Shown here: positions 30,901 to 39,435 of the stretch, piece by piece
Layout: each line of letters opens with the position of its first letter
Position numbering within the stretch: position 1 is the stretch's first letter
From: Syntrophomonadaceae bacterium
GTDB lineage: Bacteria; Bacillota; Dethiobacteria; SKNC01
Direction of reading: 5' to 3'
DNA length: 39,435 nucleotides
Assembly (NCBI GenBank): GCA_003560915.1
Contig: PWJM01000169.1
Span: forward strand, 1-39,435
The notes under the pieces: model-generated
What the model was told of the DNA's origin: nothing
What the model saw: the letters and a program-made list of their open reading frames with translations, nothing else
Database searches by the model: none
Program-made: the position numbers and the translations under genes

Positions 30901-31535
30901 CAGAACTTCTTTTCTTCCTCCAGCTGTTCCTCCAGGTCCTGCAATCCGTAACTTTGGAACAACTCCCACATCCCTTTACACTTTAAAAGCACCCTATGAT
31001 GTTTAAAAGCGGTCTGCACAATTTCTGGGGCATCAAACCGTTCCAGGGAATAACTGCAAATCCCCTTGACTTTGCATTGGCCTGCAGACTCCCGGAAAAA
31101 CCTCTCAAATTCCCTGCCCTCTTTATTCAGCTGTTTTTCCGAAGAATTAAAAACTACAGCGATCCGCGCTCCAATATAACTGCCCTCAGTGCATTTTTTT
31201 AACCCGGCTTTTAAACCATGTATTGCCTTGTTAAAAGAATTGACCCCATCTTTGAAATCCCACGTATCATAAGAGACAATTATCATCTGGCCCCGTTCTA
31301 AATACTTGGGAAAATCCCGCACAGCCTGTCCCATTTCCCTTTCTGCTTCTTTCATGCTTATTAAAGGGGAAATCACCCACAGACATAATTCATTGTTTTT
31401 TAACCCTGTCGTAAAGTAAGGAATCAATATTTCAAATAGTTCCTCTTTGCTGCGAAAATAGTGACAGAGCTGTGCCCCCCAGGAAATCTGACCGGTCAAA
31501 CTGTAAGATATATGGTTGTTATATTTATTCATTCT
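27924..31535 (-). CDS. Hybrid histidine kinase: N-terminal MEDS-like domain, multiple PAS, HisKA/HATPase, C-terminal receiver
   Basis: SWGAQLCHYFRSKEELFEILIPYFTTGLKNNELCLWV, repeated PAS/PAC, GGIAHDFNNILAIILGN, GSGLGLATSYSIVKRHGG, VLVMDDEEMLRDVV…KPYRIEDL. Confidence 0.92.
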   Translation of the reverse strand, partial: RMNKYNNHISYSLTGQISWGAQLCHYFRSKEELFEILIPYFTTGLKNNELCLWVISPLISMKEAEREMGQAVRDFPKYLERGQMIIVSYDTWDFKDGVNSFNKAIHGLKAGLKKCTEGSYIGARIAVVFNSSEKQLNKEGREFERFFRESAGQCKVKGICSYSLERFDAPEIVQTAFKHHRVLLKCKGMWELFQSYGLQDLEEQLEEEKKFCAAIVDTFDNPVLILDALGAITRINLPCERLIGSSQDKVKGKNLWQVLPIPQEDLDLARGAFEDLKAGKSVKIEHHWVTKEGKKHLVKWSSTPFRDRSGSVKYFICTGADITEQKQAEKALQERESQYCTLVETVPEIIALINKEGKVTWVNQLGSEFFGEKILQKSFHEYYVPKKKAQSFQEALLPLFRGEAETVKLETWLKSADGREKLFQWNCKLLKEHSEEKVISVARDITSEYSMESELKAATTLMEGVLDGISDMVAVLKPDHSVIMYNQAGYDWLDLTQEQVMGKKCYQLLGREIKCEDCIIPDILKSKKSKEREKYVPELNVYLECRAHPILDEHGKVKFIVEQLRDITQQKRTEEELCKSETRLMTIFDKSAMGITICDLEGKIMVSNPALQRMLGYKEEELMGKAMKVFAHPEDVEKNLDLIQELVAGRRDYFSMEKRYIHKEGCPVWVRLSVALARDREGSPQFVTAMVEDITEKKVTDEALQDSEKQYRLLVERLPDAVLILQEKKIVFANQVAVGLAGVNSFDDLIDKEVKDFLSLDFWEENREDFRKALSKGREISIIKEQVTLHNGNVLDVEMVLNPIIYKGSPSVLVVLRNITERNKMEEEFFKASKLESLGLLAGGIAHDFNNILAIILGNISLARMYQDQKEKFSLKLKEIEKAAIMAKDLTHQLHTFARGGEPVTQTVSVKELVQDTTSLILSGSNVRSEFSFPEDLYSVEVDAGQIRQVINNVIINALQAMPEGGTIRVGAENLVISNSDMESKVPLDKGHYVRVFIGDEGAGIPKEYRQSIFDPFFTTKEKGSGLGLATSYSIVKRHGGYITLDSQVGEGTTFYIYLPASPGVEEGYGKKQKNFQGKGRVLVMDDEEMLRDVVGEMLSLIGFEAVFARDGAEAVELYRRNLEIGHVFDAVIIDLTIPGGMGGKQTVQKLLEIDPKVKAIVTSGYFDDPVIFQYEKFGFKGFVPKPYRIEDLAKVMLEIQKG

Positions 31536-31721
31536 GCACCCCGTTTTTGATAGCCGCCCCAATATAACATGGAATTTGGTAATAATTACTATAAATATTT
31601 TGTGTGTTATTATAACTATAAGTTTCGATGCAAGCAAATGAATATCCTGTTAATTGCTGTATGAATTAACAAAAAAAACTAGTGTTATATTTGTATGAAC
31701 AAAAATAAAAAAAGGGTTGTA

Positions 31722-32792
31722 TCATGGATAAAAAGCCAAGAGCTGACAAGCTATAATTAAATCTCCCCGTTGAACCACTCCAAACCCCAGGGAATTAAAA
31801 TCTTTGGATAAAATATATTCTAAATTTTGTTTCTGGGAGGTCAATTCATTAAATATCTCCTCCGGAGCGGCCGGTTGGAAACCCCAGTAAACATATACAT
31901 TGGCTGAAAGGGTTGAAACCCGATGGCTTTTTGCGTTTAATCTTTTCATAGAAGTATTTAGGTCAAGAGACCAGTCCAGTTGGGCAATCACTTTATCCGC
32001 TGCTTCTTCCGCCAGGCGGCGGGCTTCTTTTTTTAAATCATCTTTATGGGAAAGCTCCCCTGCATTTGACTGTCGACGTTTGGAATTCACCAGAGTAGAT
32101 AATTTTTCTTCGTGCCCCGAAAGAAATTCAGGTGCAGCTTTCCGGGCTTCTATCTTCATTAACTCCTGATGCTGTTCTTGAAGATAATCCGGGTTTCGGT
32201 GCATTTTTTGTAATTCCTCCGGTGATGTGAGAAAAAGCCGGGTAGGCCTTCTTATGAATTGGTTCACGTCAGGAGATAAAAAACCAGCCCCCCAGGTGGC
32301 ATCCAGGGCATAAAGAACCCCGTCTGCCGAAACCTCATTCCAGGCATGGAGCTCACTCCCGGAAGCTGTGATTACTTTTCCCGTTTTCACCTGCGCATCA
32401 ATCCCTGAGGCCAACAGAAGCTGTTGGGTAAGCTGTGCATAATCCTGGCAGATACCCTTTTTCGTCTGAAGAGTTTTTACAGGGTCAACATGATAAGGCA
32501 TTTTTAATTTGTATTTCTCAATATCATAATCTATATTATGAATTACCCAATCATACACTCTTGCCATGGCTTCATACTGGTTTTCGCTGCCGGCGGTAAG
32601 ATCTTCTGACTTCTTAAGAATAATAGGGTCTATCTGGGTTGAATCCAACCTCTCCTGAGTACCTTCAATCACCCTATCCAAAGTCTCCCGATATGTACCG
32701 GGGGAAACCTGAGGCAGAGAAAGGCAGCCCGTTAAATGACTTACTATGAAAAATAATAAAATAAAATAACCGATATATTTATTAAATGTCAT
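31722..32792 (-). CDS. Transglutaminase-like domain lipoprotein
   Basis: Lipobox SHLTGC; KKGICQDYAQLTQQLLLASGI…ELHAWNEV…LDATWGAG (Cys-His-Asp). Confidence 0.85.
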   Translation of the reverse strand: MTFNKYIGYFILLFFIVSHLTGCLSLPQVSPGTYRETLDRVIEGTQERLDSTQIDPIILKKSEDLTAGSENQYEAMARVYDWVIHNIDYDIEKYKLKMPYHVDPVKTLQTKKGICQDYAQLTQQLLLASGIDAQVKTGKVITASGSELHAWNEVSADGVLYALDATWGAGFLSPDVNQFIRRPTRLFLTSPEELQKMHRNPDYLQEQHQELMKIEARKAAPEFLSGHEEKLSTLVNSKRRQSNAGELSHKDDLKKEARRLAEEAADKVIAQLDWSLDLNTSMKRLNAKSHRVSTLSANVYVYWGFQPAAPEEIFNELTSQKQNLEYILSKDFNSLGFGVVQRGDLIIACQLLAFYP

Positions 32793-32990
32793 GATTGAAT
32801 CCTCTCAGCTCTGTTTTTTTGACTTGAAATCTATTCATATAATGGCACTAATCATCTATCTAAAAGAATATTAATTTTTAATGTCAATAAAAATAGAATA
32901 CATTGGCAGTCTAGGGGATACCTGAATTTACTAAATAAGGATTGACGTATAAAATATTATGTGAAAAAATAAGTAAATAGACTGCAATTA

Positions 32991-33457
32991 TTGTTACATC
33001 ATGAGGTGAAAAAGATGAAAAGCAAAAAAAATAATAAACCGTGGCTCCGTTGGCTGGCTAACTTTTCGTTGTTGATTATTGCCCTTGTCTGGGGACTGAC
33101 CTTTGTAACCGTTAAAAACGCAATAAACATCCTGCCTCCCTACAGCTTTAACTTCCTAAGATTTACTATGGCTTCCCTGGTAATGCTGGGTTTTGCCCTG
33201 CCTTACAGAAAAAAATGCAGTTGGAAAACCATAAAAGCCGGTTTATTAATTGGATTCTTCCTTTTCTCCGGTTATACCTTCCAGACCATCGGACTGCTTT
33301 ATACCTCTGCCTCCAATGCCGGGTTTATCACCGGACTTTCTGTGGTTCTGGTACCGTTAATGGTTACCGTCAGCAGCCGGGAACTTCCCCGTTTGGGGGT
33401 ACTGCTGGGTGTAATCAGTGCAACCATAGGACTGGGCCTGCTCACCATAAAAGAATC
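32991..33457 (+). pseudogene. EamA/DMT family transporter, 3'-truncated
   Basis: ALVWGLTFVTVKNAINILPPYSFNFLRF…GLLYTSASNAGFITGLSVVLVPL; ends after the first half of the fold. Confidence 0.75.
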
Positions 33458-33770
33458 TTTATCCTTTTCTTCATCCTCCTGGCGCATGGCAATACCGTAA
33501 TATTCTTTCTCAAAGCCAGGATCTCCAAAAGACCTCAAATTGGACTGCGGATTGTTCTTAATGTATTCAAGAACAACCGGGGAATCGGCAACCACCGCAT
33601 CAACTCCACCGTTTACCAGTTCAGTAAGTGCGGTGAGAGTATCCTCGAACCTTAGTATTTCAACTTCAATCTTTTCATCTCCCCCTCCGCATCCTGCAAA
33701 AGATGCGGTCATCAACAGAACCACAATTAAAGTAAGGCTCTTTAACCAAAACTTTTCATGCTTTTTATTA
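33457..33770 (-). pseudogene. Amino-acid ABC transporter solute-binding lipoprotein with internal deletion and truncated C-terminus
   Basis: SLTLIVVLLMTASFAGCGGG signal/lipobox joined directly to RFEDTLTALTELVNGGVDAVVADSPVVLEYIKNNP…EEYYGIA-like segment, then runs into antisense EamA sequence. Confidence 0.72.
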
Positions 33771-33941
33771 CCCCCTCAGGTCTTATTTAAACAAGCAATA
33801 AAATTCTATATAATTGTGTTTATTCCCTTCTTTTTGCCTCAGAAAGATATTTTTACTCTTACTAAACTTATTAAGTCAGCCGTCATATATATTCTGGCCA
33901 ACATTAGTTGCAATTCCGTAAGTAATGCAAAGAAATGTGAA

Positions 33942-35471
33942 TTACCATAAACATTTATCCACAGGGCGGTACTGCAGGGCTTCTCCTACATGTTCCGGTT
34001 GAATCTTCTCACAACCTTCCAGATCAGCAATGGTCCGGGCCACTTTCACCAGGCGGTGATAAGCCCTGCCGCTTAGTTTAAAGGACTGGAAAGCATTTTT
34101 GAGAAGTTTTTGACTGATATTGTCCAGTGCACAATATTTTTTCAAATGAACTGCTTTCATCTGAGAATTATAATAAATGCCTATCTCCTTAAACCTCTTA
34201 TTTTGTATTTCCCGGGCCAGGGTTACCCTGTCCCGGATGTCTTCCGAGCTTTCCACGACACGGCTTTCGGTAAGTTCCTCGTAAGAGGGCCTGAAAACCT
34301 GGATATACAGGTCCATACGGTCCATCAAGGGGCCGGAAAGCTTTTTTTGGTACCGCTTTAGCTCCAGGTGAGAACATCTGCATTCCCGGTGAGGGTCGTT
34401 ATAATACCCACAGGGACAGGGATTCATGCTGGAAATAAAGGTGAAACGGGCTGGGTAAGTAAGGGTGGCATTCATCCGGGAGATAGTAACCTCACCCTCC
34501 TCAAGGGGCTGCCGTAACAACTCCAGGGCTTCCTTCCGAAACTCTGTAAGTTCGTCTAAGAACAGCACTCCGTGATGTGCCAGGCTCACCTCCCCCGGTT
34601 TGGGAAATCGCCCTCCTCCAATGAGCGCTGCATTGGAGATAGTATGATGAGGGCTTCTGAATGGCCTTCTTTTAATCAATAAGTTATCCTTGAGGTAACC
34701 GGAAATGCTGTAAATTCTGGTTACCTCAAGGCTTTCCTCAAAAGTCATCTCCGGCAAAATAGAAGGAAACCCTCTGGCCAGCATGGTCTTTCCCGATCCC
34801 GGGGGGCCTACCATGAATACATTGTGCCCACCGGCTGCAGCGATTTCCAAAGCCCGCTTGGCATGTTCCTGGCCCTTCACTTCAGCATAATCAAAAACTG
34901 ATTCCTCCGTATTTCCTTGTCCCCCCAAGGCCTCTTTAAATTCTACCCTCAGAGCAGCCCCATTATCTGTTAACAGGCCTACAACCTCCTGCAGAGTACC
35001 GGCGGCCAGCACTTCAATTTTTTTAACTAATACTGCCTCCTGGGAATTATCCCGAGGCACCAACAATCTATCCCTGGAATCTTCCAGGGCTCCCAGGGCT
35101 ATAGGAAGGACTCCCTTCACCGGTTTGACCCGTCCGTCCAGGGAAAGCTCCCCAATCACAATAAGGCCCTCTAGTTTAGCCTTCTCCATTTGTTCTGTGG
35201 CTGCCAAAATACCCAGGGCGATGGGAAGGTCAAAAAGCGGAGCTTCTTTTTTTACATCAGCCGGGGCCAGGTTAACGATGATTCTCCGGTTAGGAAATTC
35301 AAAGCCGCTGTTTTTTATGGCGGCCCTTACCCGCTCCCGGGATTCCTTTACGGTAGAATGAGCAAACCCTACCAATTCAAAAGCCGGAAGCCCTTTGGAG
35401 ATGTCCACTTCAACCTCAACTGGAAAACTGTCAATTCCCAATATAGTTCTGCTTTTTACTTTAGCCAGCAT
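33942..35471 (-). CDS. YifB/ComM family Mg-chelatase-like AAA ATPase
   Basis: VNLAPADVKKEAPLFDLPIALG, MVGPPGSGKTMLA, FLDELTEF, SMNPCPCGYY. Confidence 0.95.
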   Translation of the reverse strand: MLAKVKSRTILGIDSFPVEVEVDISKGLPAFELVGFAHSTVKESRERVRAAIKNSGFEFPNRRIIVNLAPADVKKEAPLFDLPIALGILAATEQMEKAKLEGLIVIGELSLDGRVKPVKGVLPIALGALEDSRDRLLVPRDNSQEAVLVKKIEVLAAGTLQEVVGLLTDNGAALRVEFKEALGGQGNTEESVFDYAEVKGQEHAKRALEIAAAGGHNVFMVGPPGSGKTMLARGFPSILPEMTFEESLEVTRIYSISGYLKDNLLIKRRPFRSPHHTISNAALIGGGRFPKPGEVSLAHHGVLFLDELTEFRKEALELLRQPLEEGEVTISRMNATLTYPARFTFISSMNPCPCGYYNDPHRECRCSHLELKRYQKKLSGPLMDRMDLYIQVFRPSYEELTESRVVESSEDIRDRVTLAREIQNKRFKEIGIYYNSQMKAVHLKKYCALDNISQKLLKNAFQSFKLSGRAYHRLVKVARTIADLEGCEKIQPEHVGEALQYRPVDKCLW

Positions 35472-35991
35472 CTCCGTTTCCCACCCGTCCCTCTCCAGCC
35501 AGGGATAAAATCATCTCCACCGCCTCTTCCGCCTGTTTCGCCAGCGGGATGATGTTTTCTCCCCGGGGATTTTTAATATCCCAGGTCTTCAACCCCACCA
35601 CCGGAACTCCTGCCTTTAACGCCAGGCCAATTTCCGAAAGGGTGCCGTACCCCCCGCAGACAGCGATGATTCCATGGGAAGACCGGGCAATGATTGCATT
35701 TCTGGCATCGTTCAGGCCCGTAACGATAGAATAGGTCAGGTAGGGGTTTTCCTCCCGCCTGTCAATACCCGGCAGAATGCCAATGGCCACTCCCCCCTCT
35801 TGGCTGACCCCCAGGGAGGCCGCCTCCATTACGCCCCCCCTGCCGCCGCACAAGAGCACCGCCCCTTTTTTTGCCACCTCCCGGCCCACTTCCTCAGCCA
35901 AACGATATACCTCCGGAGTGCAGTCCGCCGCTCCAATTACACCTATGTAGTACAAGGTTTTACCTCCTTCACAAAATAATGTCCTCGGCAT
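35461..35991 (-). CDS. TIGR00725-family (SLOG/LOG-like) nucleotide-binding protein
   Basis: IGVIGAADCTPEVYRLAEEVG, GGRGGVMEAASLG, CGGYGTLSEIGLAL. Confidence 0.88.
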   Translation of the reverse strand: MPRTLFCEGGKTLYYIGVIGAADCTPEVYRLAEEVGREVAKKGAVLLCGGRGGVMEAASLGVSQEGGVAIGILPGIDRREENPYLTYSIVTGLNDARNAIIARSSHGIIAVCGGYGTLSEIGLALKAGVPVVGLKTWDIKNPRGENIIPLAKQAEEAVEMILSLAGEGRVGNGDAG

Positions 35992-36009
35992 ATTTCCTGA
36001 TTATGGTTA

Positions 36010-36570
36010 TTATGTATATATATTCATTATACCACACGTATGTTCGATATGCAATAAAGGCCAAAATATTTCTATAAGCATTTTGTAAAGTGGTGATATT
36101 AAATTAATCAATATCACTATAAGCGGAGAAATAATTAACCGCAGCAAAGCTCTAAAGCCCCTGCGGTTTTTTTCTGGAATATTTTTAATACTAACTTTTT
36201 CCATGGCCCTGGTGGCTTCTCCCCGCTTTAATTCCCGTGGCCTTACCCGATGTGCCCCTAACTCTATATCATCCAGGGCTTTTAACTTTTCCCAGTTCGT
36301 TTTTAAATGGTGCCAGACAGTTCTCCAGGAAACACTGCCCTTCAAGCGTTTCACTTTTTTTATAAAGTCAAGGGGGGTTTTTAAGGGCGGCCAGAAAAAA
36401 ATCATCTCCGGGTCATATCCCAGGTCCCGAAGAATACGGACATGTAATTCCCCATAATATCCCGCTCTGCAGGGGCCCTTTTCTCCGCCGCTTACAATCA
36501 TATCCACTCCTCTAGGGAGTGTTTCCAGGTAATTGCCCAACACTATTTTAAAAGGTATACAGGCAAACTA
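36010..36570 (-). pseudogene. Fragment of a CoA-dehydratase-activase-related (DUF2229-like) protein
   Basis: In-frame FACIPFKIVLGNYLETLPRGVDMIVSGGEKGPCRAGYYGELHVRILRDLGYDPEMI; in-frame TAG just before FACIPFK; C-terminus unlike the family and overlapping a hairpin at 36137-36173. Confidence 0.6.
36137..36173 (+). terminator. Terminator-like hairpin
   Basis: AACCGCAG-16 nt-CTGCGGTT followed by T tract on the plus strand. Confidence 0.45.
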
Positions 36571-36997
36571 CCCTTTCATTGTATAAAAAATGCAGACAGG
36601 CCCAGGTGACCTGATTGCTGTAATACCAGAACAGGTCCACCGGTAAACGGCGCTTTGCCCGTTTTAGATTACAGGGGATAATATGTATAAAAATATAAAG
36701 TCCTGGCAATGCCAATTTTGGTTACTTCCGACATACCAATCACCTTCTATATATAACCATTTACTGACCTGAAAACTTTTTTTAACTAATTTTCTATAAG
36801 TAACTTTCAATGGGATTTTACCACAACTGGTAATATATTTATAGATATATCTTAAAAAATATTGTTTTAAGGGGTTATAAAAAATGATTATTCAGTTGTA
36901 GTTTTACAGAGCTTCAGCTGTTTTTTACCTGACCGGTAACGTATCCAAAATTTTGTATTCCCTATGTTGTATTATTAAAGTTAACTGTTTATGAAAG

Positions 36998-37022
36998 AAA
37001 AAAACTACCAGAGGTAGTTTTA
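36998..37022 (-). terminator. Terminator downstream of clpB
   Basis: Minus: AACTACCTCTGGTAGTTTTTTTC. Confidence 0.75.
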
Positions 37023-37047
37023 AATAAATTTTTTTGCTTTTTAACAT

Positions 37048-39435
37048 TTAATTTACCTTTAATGTAAGTTCTTTTTCTGCCCGGTCTACCTGAATACGGC
37101 TTCCCTCCCCGAAATCTCCCCTCAAGATGCTCTTGGCTAAAGGATTTTCCAGCTCTTTTTGTATCGCCCGCTTTAGAGGCCTTGCTCCGTAAAGGGGGTC
37201 ATAACCGGCATCCGCCAAATATTTCTTTGCACCGGCTGTCAGTTTAATTTCAATGTTTTGGTCCCTCAACCTTCGGGCCAACCGCTCCAGCTGGATGTCC
37301 ACAATCTGTACCAGATGGTCCCGATTTAAGGGGTGAAATACTACTATATCGTCTACCCGGTTCAGGAATTCAGGCCGGAAAAAGGTTCTAAGTTTTTGAA
37401 TCACCTTCTCCTTAGCATGTTCAAAGGACTCTTCTCCTTTACCCACTTCTTCCATGATAATTTCACTTCCCAGGTTGCTGGTCATAATAATAACCGTGTT
37501 TCTGAAGTCCACCGTCCTGCCCTGGGAGTCAGTAAGCCGTCCTTCGTCCAAGATCTGCAGCAGCACGTTAAACACATCGCTGTGAGCTTTCTCAATTTCA
37601 TCAAATAGAATCACCGAAAAAGGACGGCGGCGAATGGCGTTAGTCAACTGCCCTCCTTCTTCATACCCCACATATCCCGGAGGCGCTCCGGTCAACCTGG
37701 CCACCGAGTGCTTCTCCATATATTCGGACATATCCATTCTTATCATGGCGCTTTCATCATCAAATAAAAGATGAGCCAGGGAACGGGCCAGTTCTGTCTT
37801 ACCAACCCCGGTAGGCCCCAGAAAGATGAAAGAACCGATGGGCCGTTCGGGATCCTTGATTCCTGAGCGGGCCCTGATTACTGCATCGCTGACCAGTTGG
37901 ACCGCCTCCTCCTGGCCCACCACCCTTTGATGCAGCCGTTCCCCCAAATTTAAGAGTTTCTGCCGCTCCCCTTCCATCAGCTTGCTAATGGGGATTTTAG
38001 TCCACCGGGAAAACACCAGGGCAATATCTTCCTCGTCTACTTCTTCTTTTAAAAGCCGGGATTCTCCAGAATGTTTTTCAGCAATTTTATTTTCCGCCTC
38101 TGCCAGCTGACTTTCCAATTGAGCCAGGCGGCCGTATTTTAACTCCGCCAGGCGGTTTAAATCATAGGTCCTTTCCGCCTGTTCTATTTCCATTTTGGTC
38201 TCCTCAATCTGCTCCTTCAGTTCCCTGAGCCGGGTGATATAGCTTTTCTCTACCTCCCAACGGGCCCGGAGGTGATCCGCTTCTTCCTTCAGCCTTTGAA
38301 GCTCCTCATCAATTTTCCTCAGCCTTTCCCGGGAGGCATCATCCACTTCTTTTTTCAAGGCTTCCTTCTCTATCTCCAACTGTAGGACTCTTCGGGAAAC
38401 CTCGTCCAAATCCGAAGGCATGCTGTCAATTTCCGCCCGGATTAAAGCTGCCGCCTCATCCACCAGGTCTATGGCTTTATCAGGGAGAAAACGATCGGTG
38501 ATATAACGATTGCTCAAAGCCGCCGCAGAGACCAGGGCAGAGTCCTTAATCCTTACTCCGTGGTGCACTTCATACCTTTCCTTCAAGCCCCGCAGGATAG
38601 AAATAGTATCGGAAAGGCTGGGCTCTCCCACCACTACCGGTTGAAAACGTCGTTCTAATGCAGCATCCTTTTCAATATGTTTCCGGTACTCACTGAGGGT
38701 GGTGGCCCCGATACAGTGCAGTTCACCCCGGGCCAGCATGGGCTTTAAGAGGTTGCTGGCATCCATAGCCCCCTCCGCAGCCCCGGCCCCCACAACGGTG
38801 TGCAGTTCGTCAATAAAAAGGATAATTTCTCCCTGGGACTCCTGAATCTCTTTAAGCACCGCCTTCAGCCTTTCCTCAAACTCACCTCTATACTTGGCAC
38901 CGGCAATCAAAGACCCCATATCCAAAGCAAATATCAGTTTGTTCTTCAGGCCTTCCGGCACATCGTTTCGGGCAATCCGCTGGGCAAGGCCTTCTACGAT
39001 GGCTGTTTTCCCTACTCCCGGCTCCCCAATCAGCACAGGGTTATTTTTGGTGCGCCGGGAAAGTACCTGAACAATCCTCCTGATTTCTTCATCCCGGCCA
39101 ATGACCGGGTCCAGTTTACCGGAGCGGGCGGATTCCGTGAGGTCCCTCCCATATCGTGTCAGGGCTTCAAAAGTCCCTTCAGGATCCTGGCTGGTAACCC
39201 TCTGATGTCCCCTTATTTTCTGCAGCACCTCCAAAACCTGGGTCCTTTCCAGTCCCTCCTGCCGCAAAATTTTGGCCGCATCACCGGCATCCATGGAAAG
39301 CAGCGCTAAAAATAGATGTTCCACACTGATATATTCATCTTTAAAAGCCTCTGCTTCGCTTTTGGCCTTTTCAATAATCCTGCCCACCTTGGGGCTCATA
39401 TATATTTGTTCCTGACCGGTTTTTGAATAAACCTG
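37048..39435 (-). CDS. clpB: ATP-dependent chaperone ClpB, 5' end beyond the window
   Basis: [15 protein letters not shown], coiled-coil middle domain, [12 protein letters not shown]; frame continues upstream of the listed Met as …[18 protein letters not shown]. Confidence 0.96.
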   Translation of the reverse strand, partial: QVYSKTGQEQIYMSPKVGRIIEKAKSEAEAFKDEYISVEHLFLALLSMDAGDAAKILRQEGLERTQVLEVLQKIRGHQRVTSQDPEGTFEALTRYGRDLTESARSGKLDPVIGRDEEIRRIVQVLSRRTKNNPVLIGEPGVGKTAIVEGLAQRIARNDVPEGLKNKLIFALDMGSLIAGAKYRGEFEERLKAVLKEIQESQGEIILFIDELHTVVGAGAAEGAMDASNLLKPMLARGELHCIGATTLSEYRKHIEKDAALERRFQPVVVGEPSLSDTISILRGLKERYEVHHGVRIKDSALVSAAALSNRYITDRFLPDKAIDLVDEAAALIRAEIDSMPSDLDEVSRRVLQLEIEKEALKKEVDDASRERLRKIDEELQRLKEEADHLRARWEVEKSYITRLRELKEQIEETKMEIEQAERTYDLNRLAELKYGRLAQLESQLAEAENKIAEKHSGESRLLKEEVDEEDIALVFSRWTKIPISKLMEGERQKLLNLGERLHQRVVGQEEAVQLVSDAVIRARSGIKDPERPIGSFIFLGPTGVGKTELARSLAHLLFDDESAMIRMDMSEYMEKHSVARLTGAPPGYVGYEEGGQLTNAIRRRPFSVILFDEIEKAHSDVFNVLLQILDEGRLTDSQGRTVDFRNTVIIMTSNLGSEIIMEEVGKGEESFEHAKEKVIQKLRTFFRPEFLNRVDDIVVFHPLNRDHLVQIVDIQLERLARRLRDQNIEIKLTAGAKKYLADAGYDPLYGARPLKRAIQKELENPLAKSILRGDFGEGSRIQVDRAEKELTLKVN

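Noticed and set aside
33215-33655. ORF 33215..33655(+), 146 aa
   Set aside because: Alternative frame spanning the EamA/solute-binding-protein junction; no recognisable domain
38800-39309. ORF 38800..39309(+), 169 aa, and other plus-strand ORFs inside glg genes, clpB and the kinase
   Set aside because: Antisense shadow ORFs within strongly supported coding sequences

Overview
Chromosomal window from an anaerobic, probably spore-forming, Firmicutes/Clostridia-type genome (rex, glgBCDA, hdrCB, Spo0E-like gene, AT-rich intergenic DNA). Most of it is housekeeping or metabolic: a ZIP transporter, an OmpR-type two-component system, an MFS transporter, an M50 protease with CBS domains, a six-tRNA operon (Val-Asp-Phe-Gly-Cys-Leu), rex, polyprenyl synthase, hdrC-hdrB, malic enzyme, a YtqB/MnmM-like methyltransferase, a DUF421 protein, a CPA2 antiporter, a glutaredoxin, hpt, a THUMP methyltransferase, the glgB-glgC-glgD-glgA cluster, a DUF362 ferredoxin protein, a large MEDS/PAS hybrid kinase, a transglutaminase-like lipoprotein, a YifB/ComM ATPase, a TIGR00725 protein and a 5'-truncated clpB. 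The items most worth a second look are: (1) an apparently uncatalogued structured RNA gene on the minus strand (~18500-18839) with its own sigma-A promoter, lying next to an 83-nt REP-like palindrome; (2) a CsoR/FrmR-type G/C-tract operator placed exactly at the start site of a perfect sigma-A promoter driving an unknown Met-rich membrane protein; (3) a cytidylate-kinase-like protein fused to a PD-(D/E)XK-like domain next to hpt; (4) 11-bp-periodic TTGACA direct repeats upstream of the response-regulator gene; (5) a missed small Spo0E-like gene with a 19-bp perfect palindrome upstream; (6) several gene graveyards (ABC transporter fragments, an EamA/solute-binding-protein junction, a CoA-dehydratase-activase fragment). 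No CRISPR array, intact transposase or rRNA was seen. All family names come from motif recognition by eye; no database search was run.
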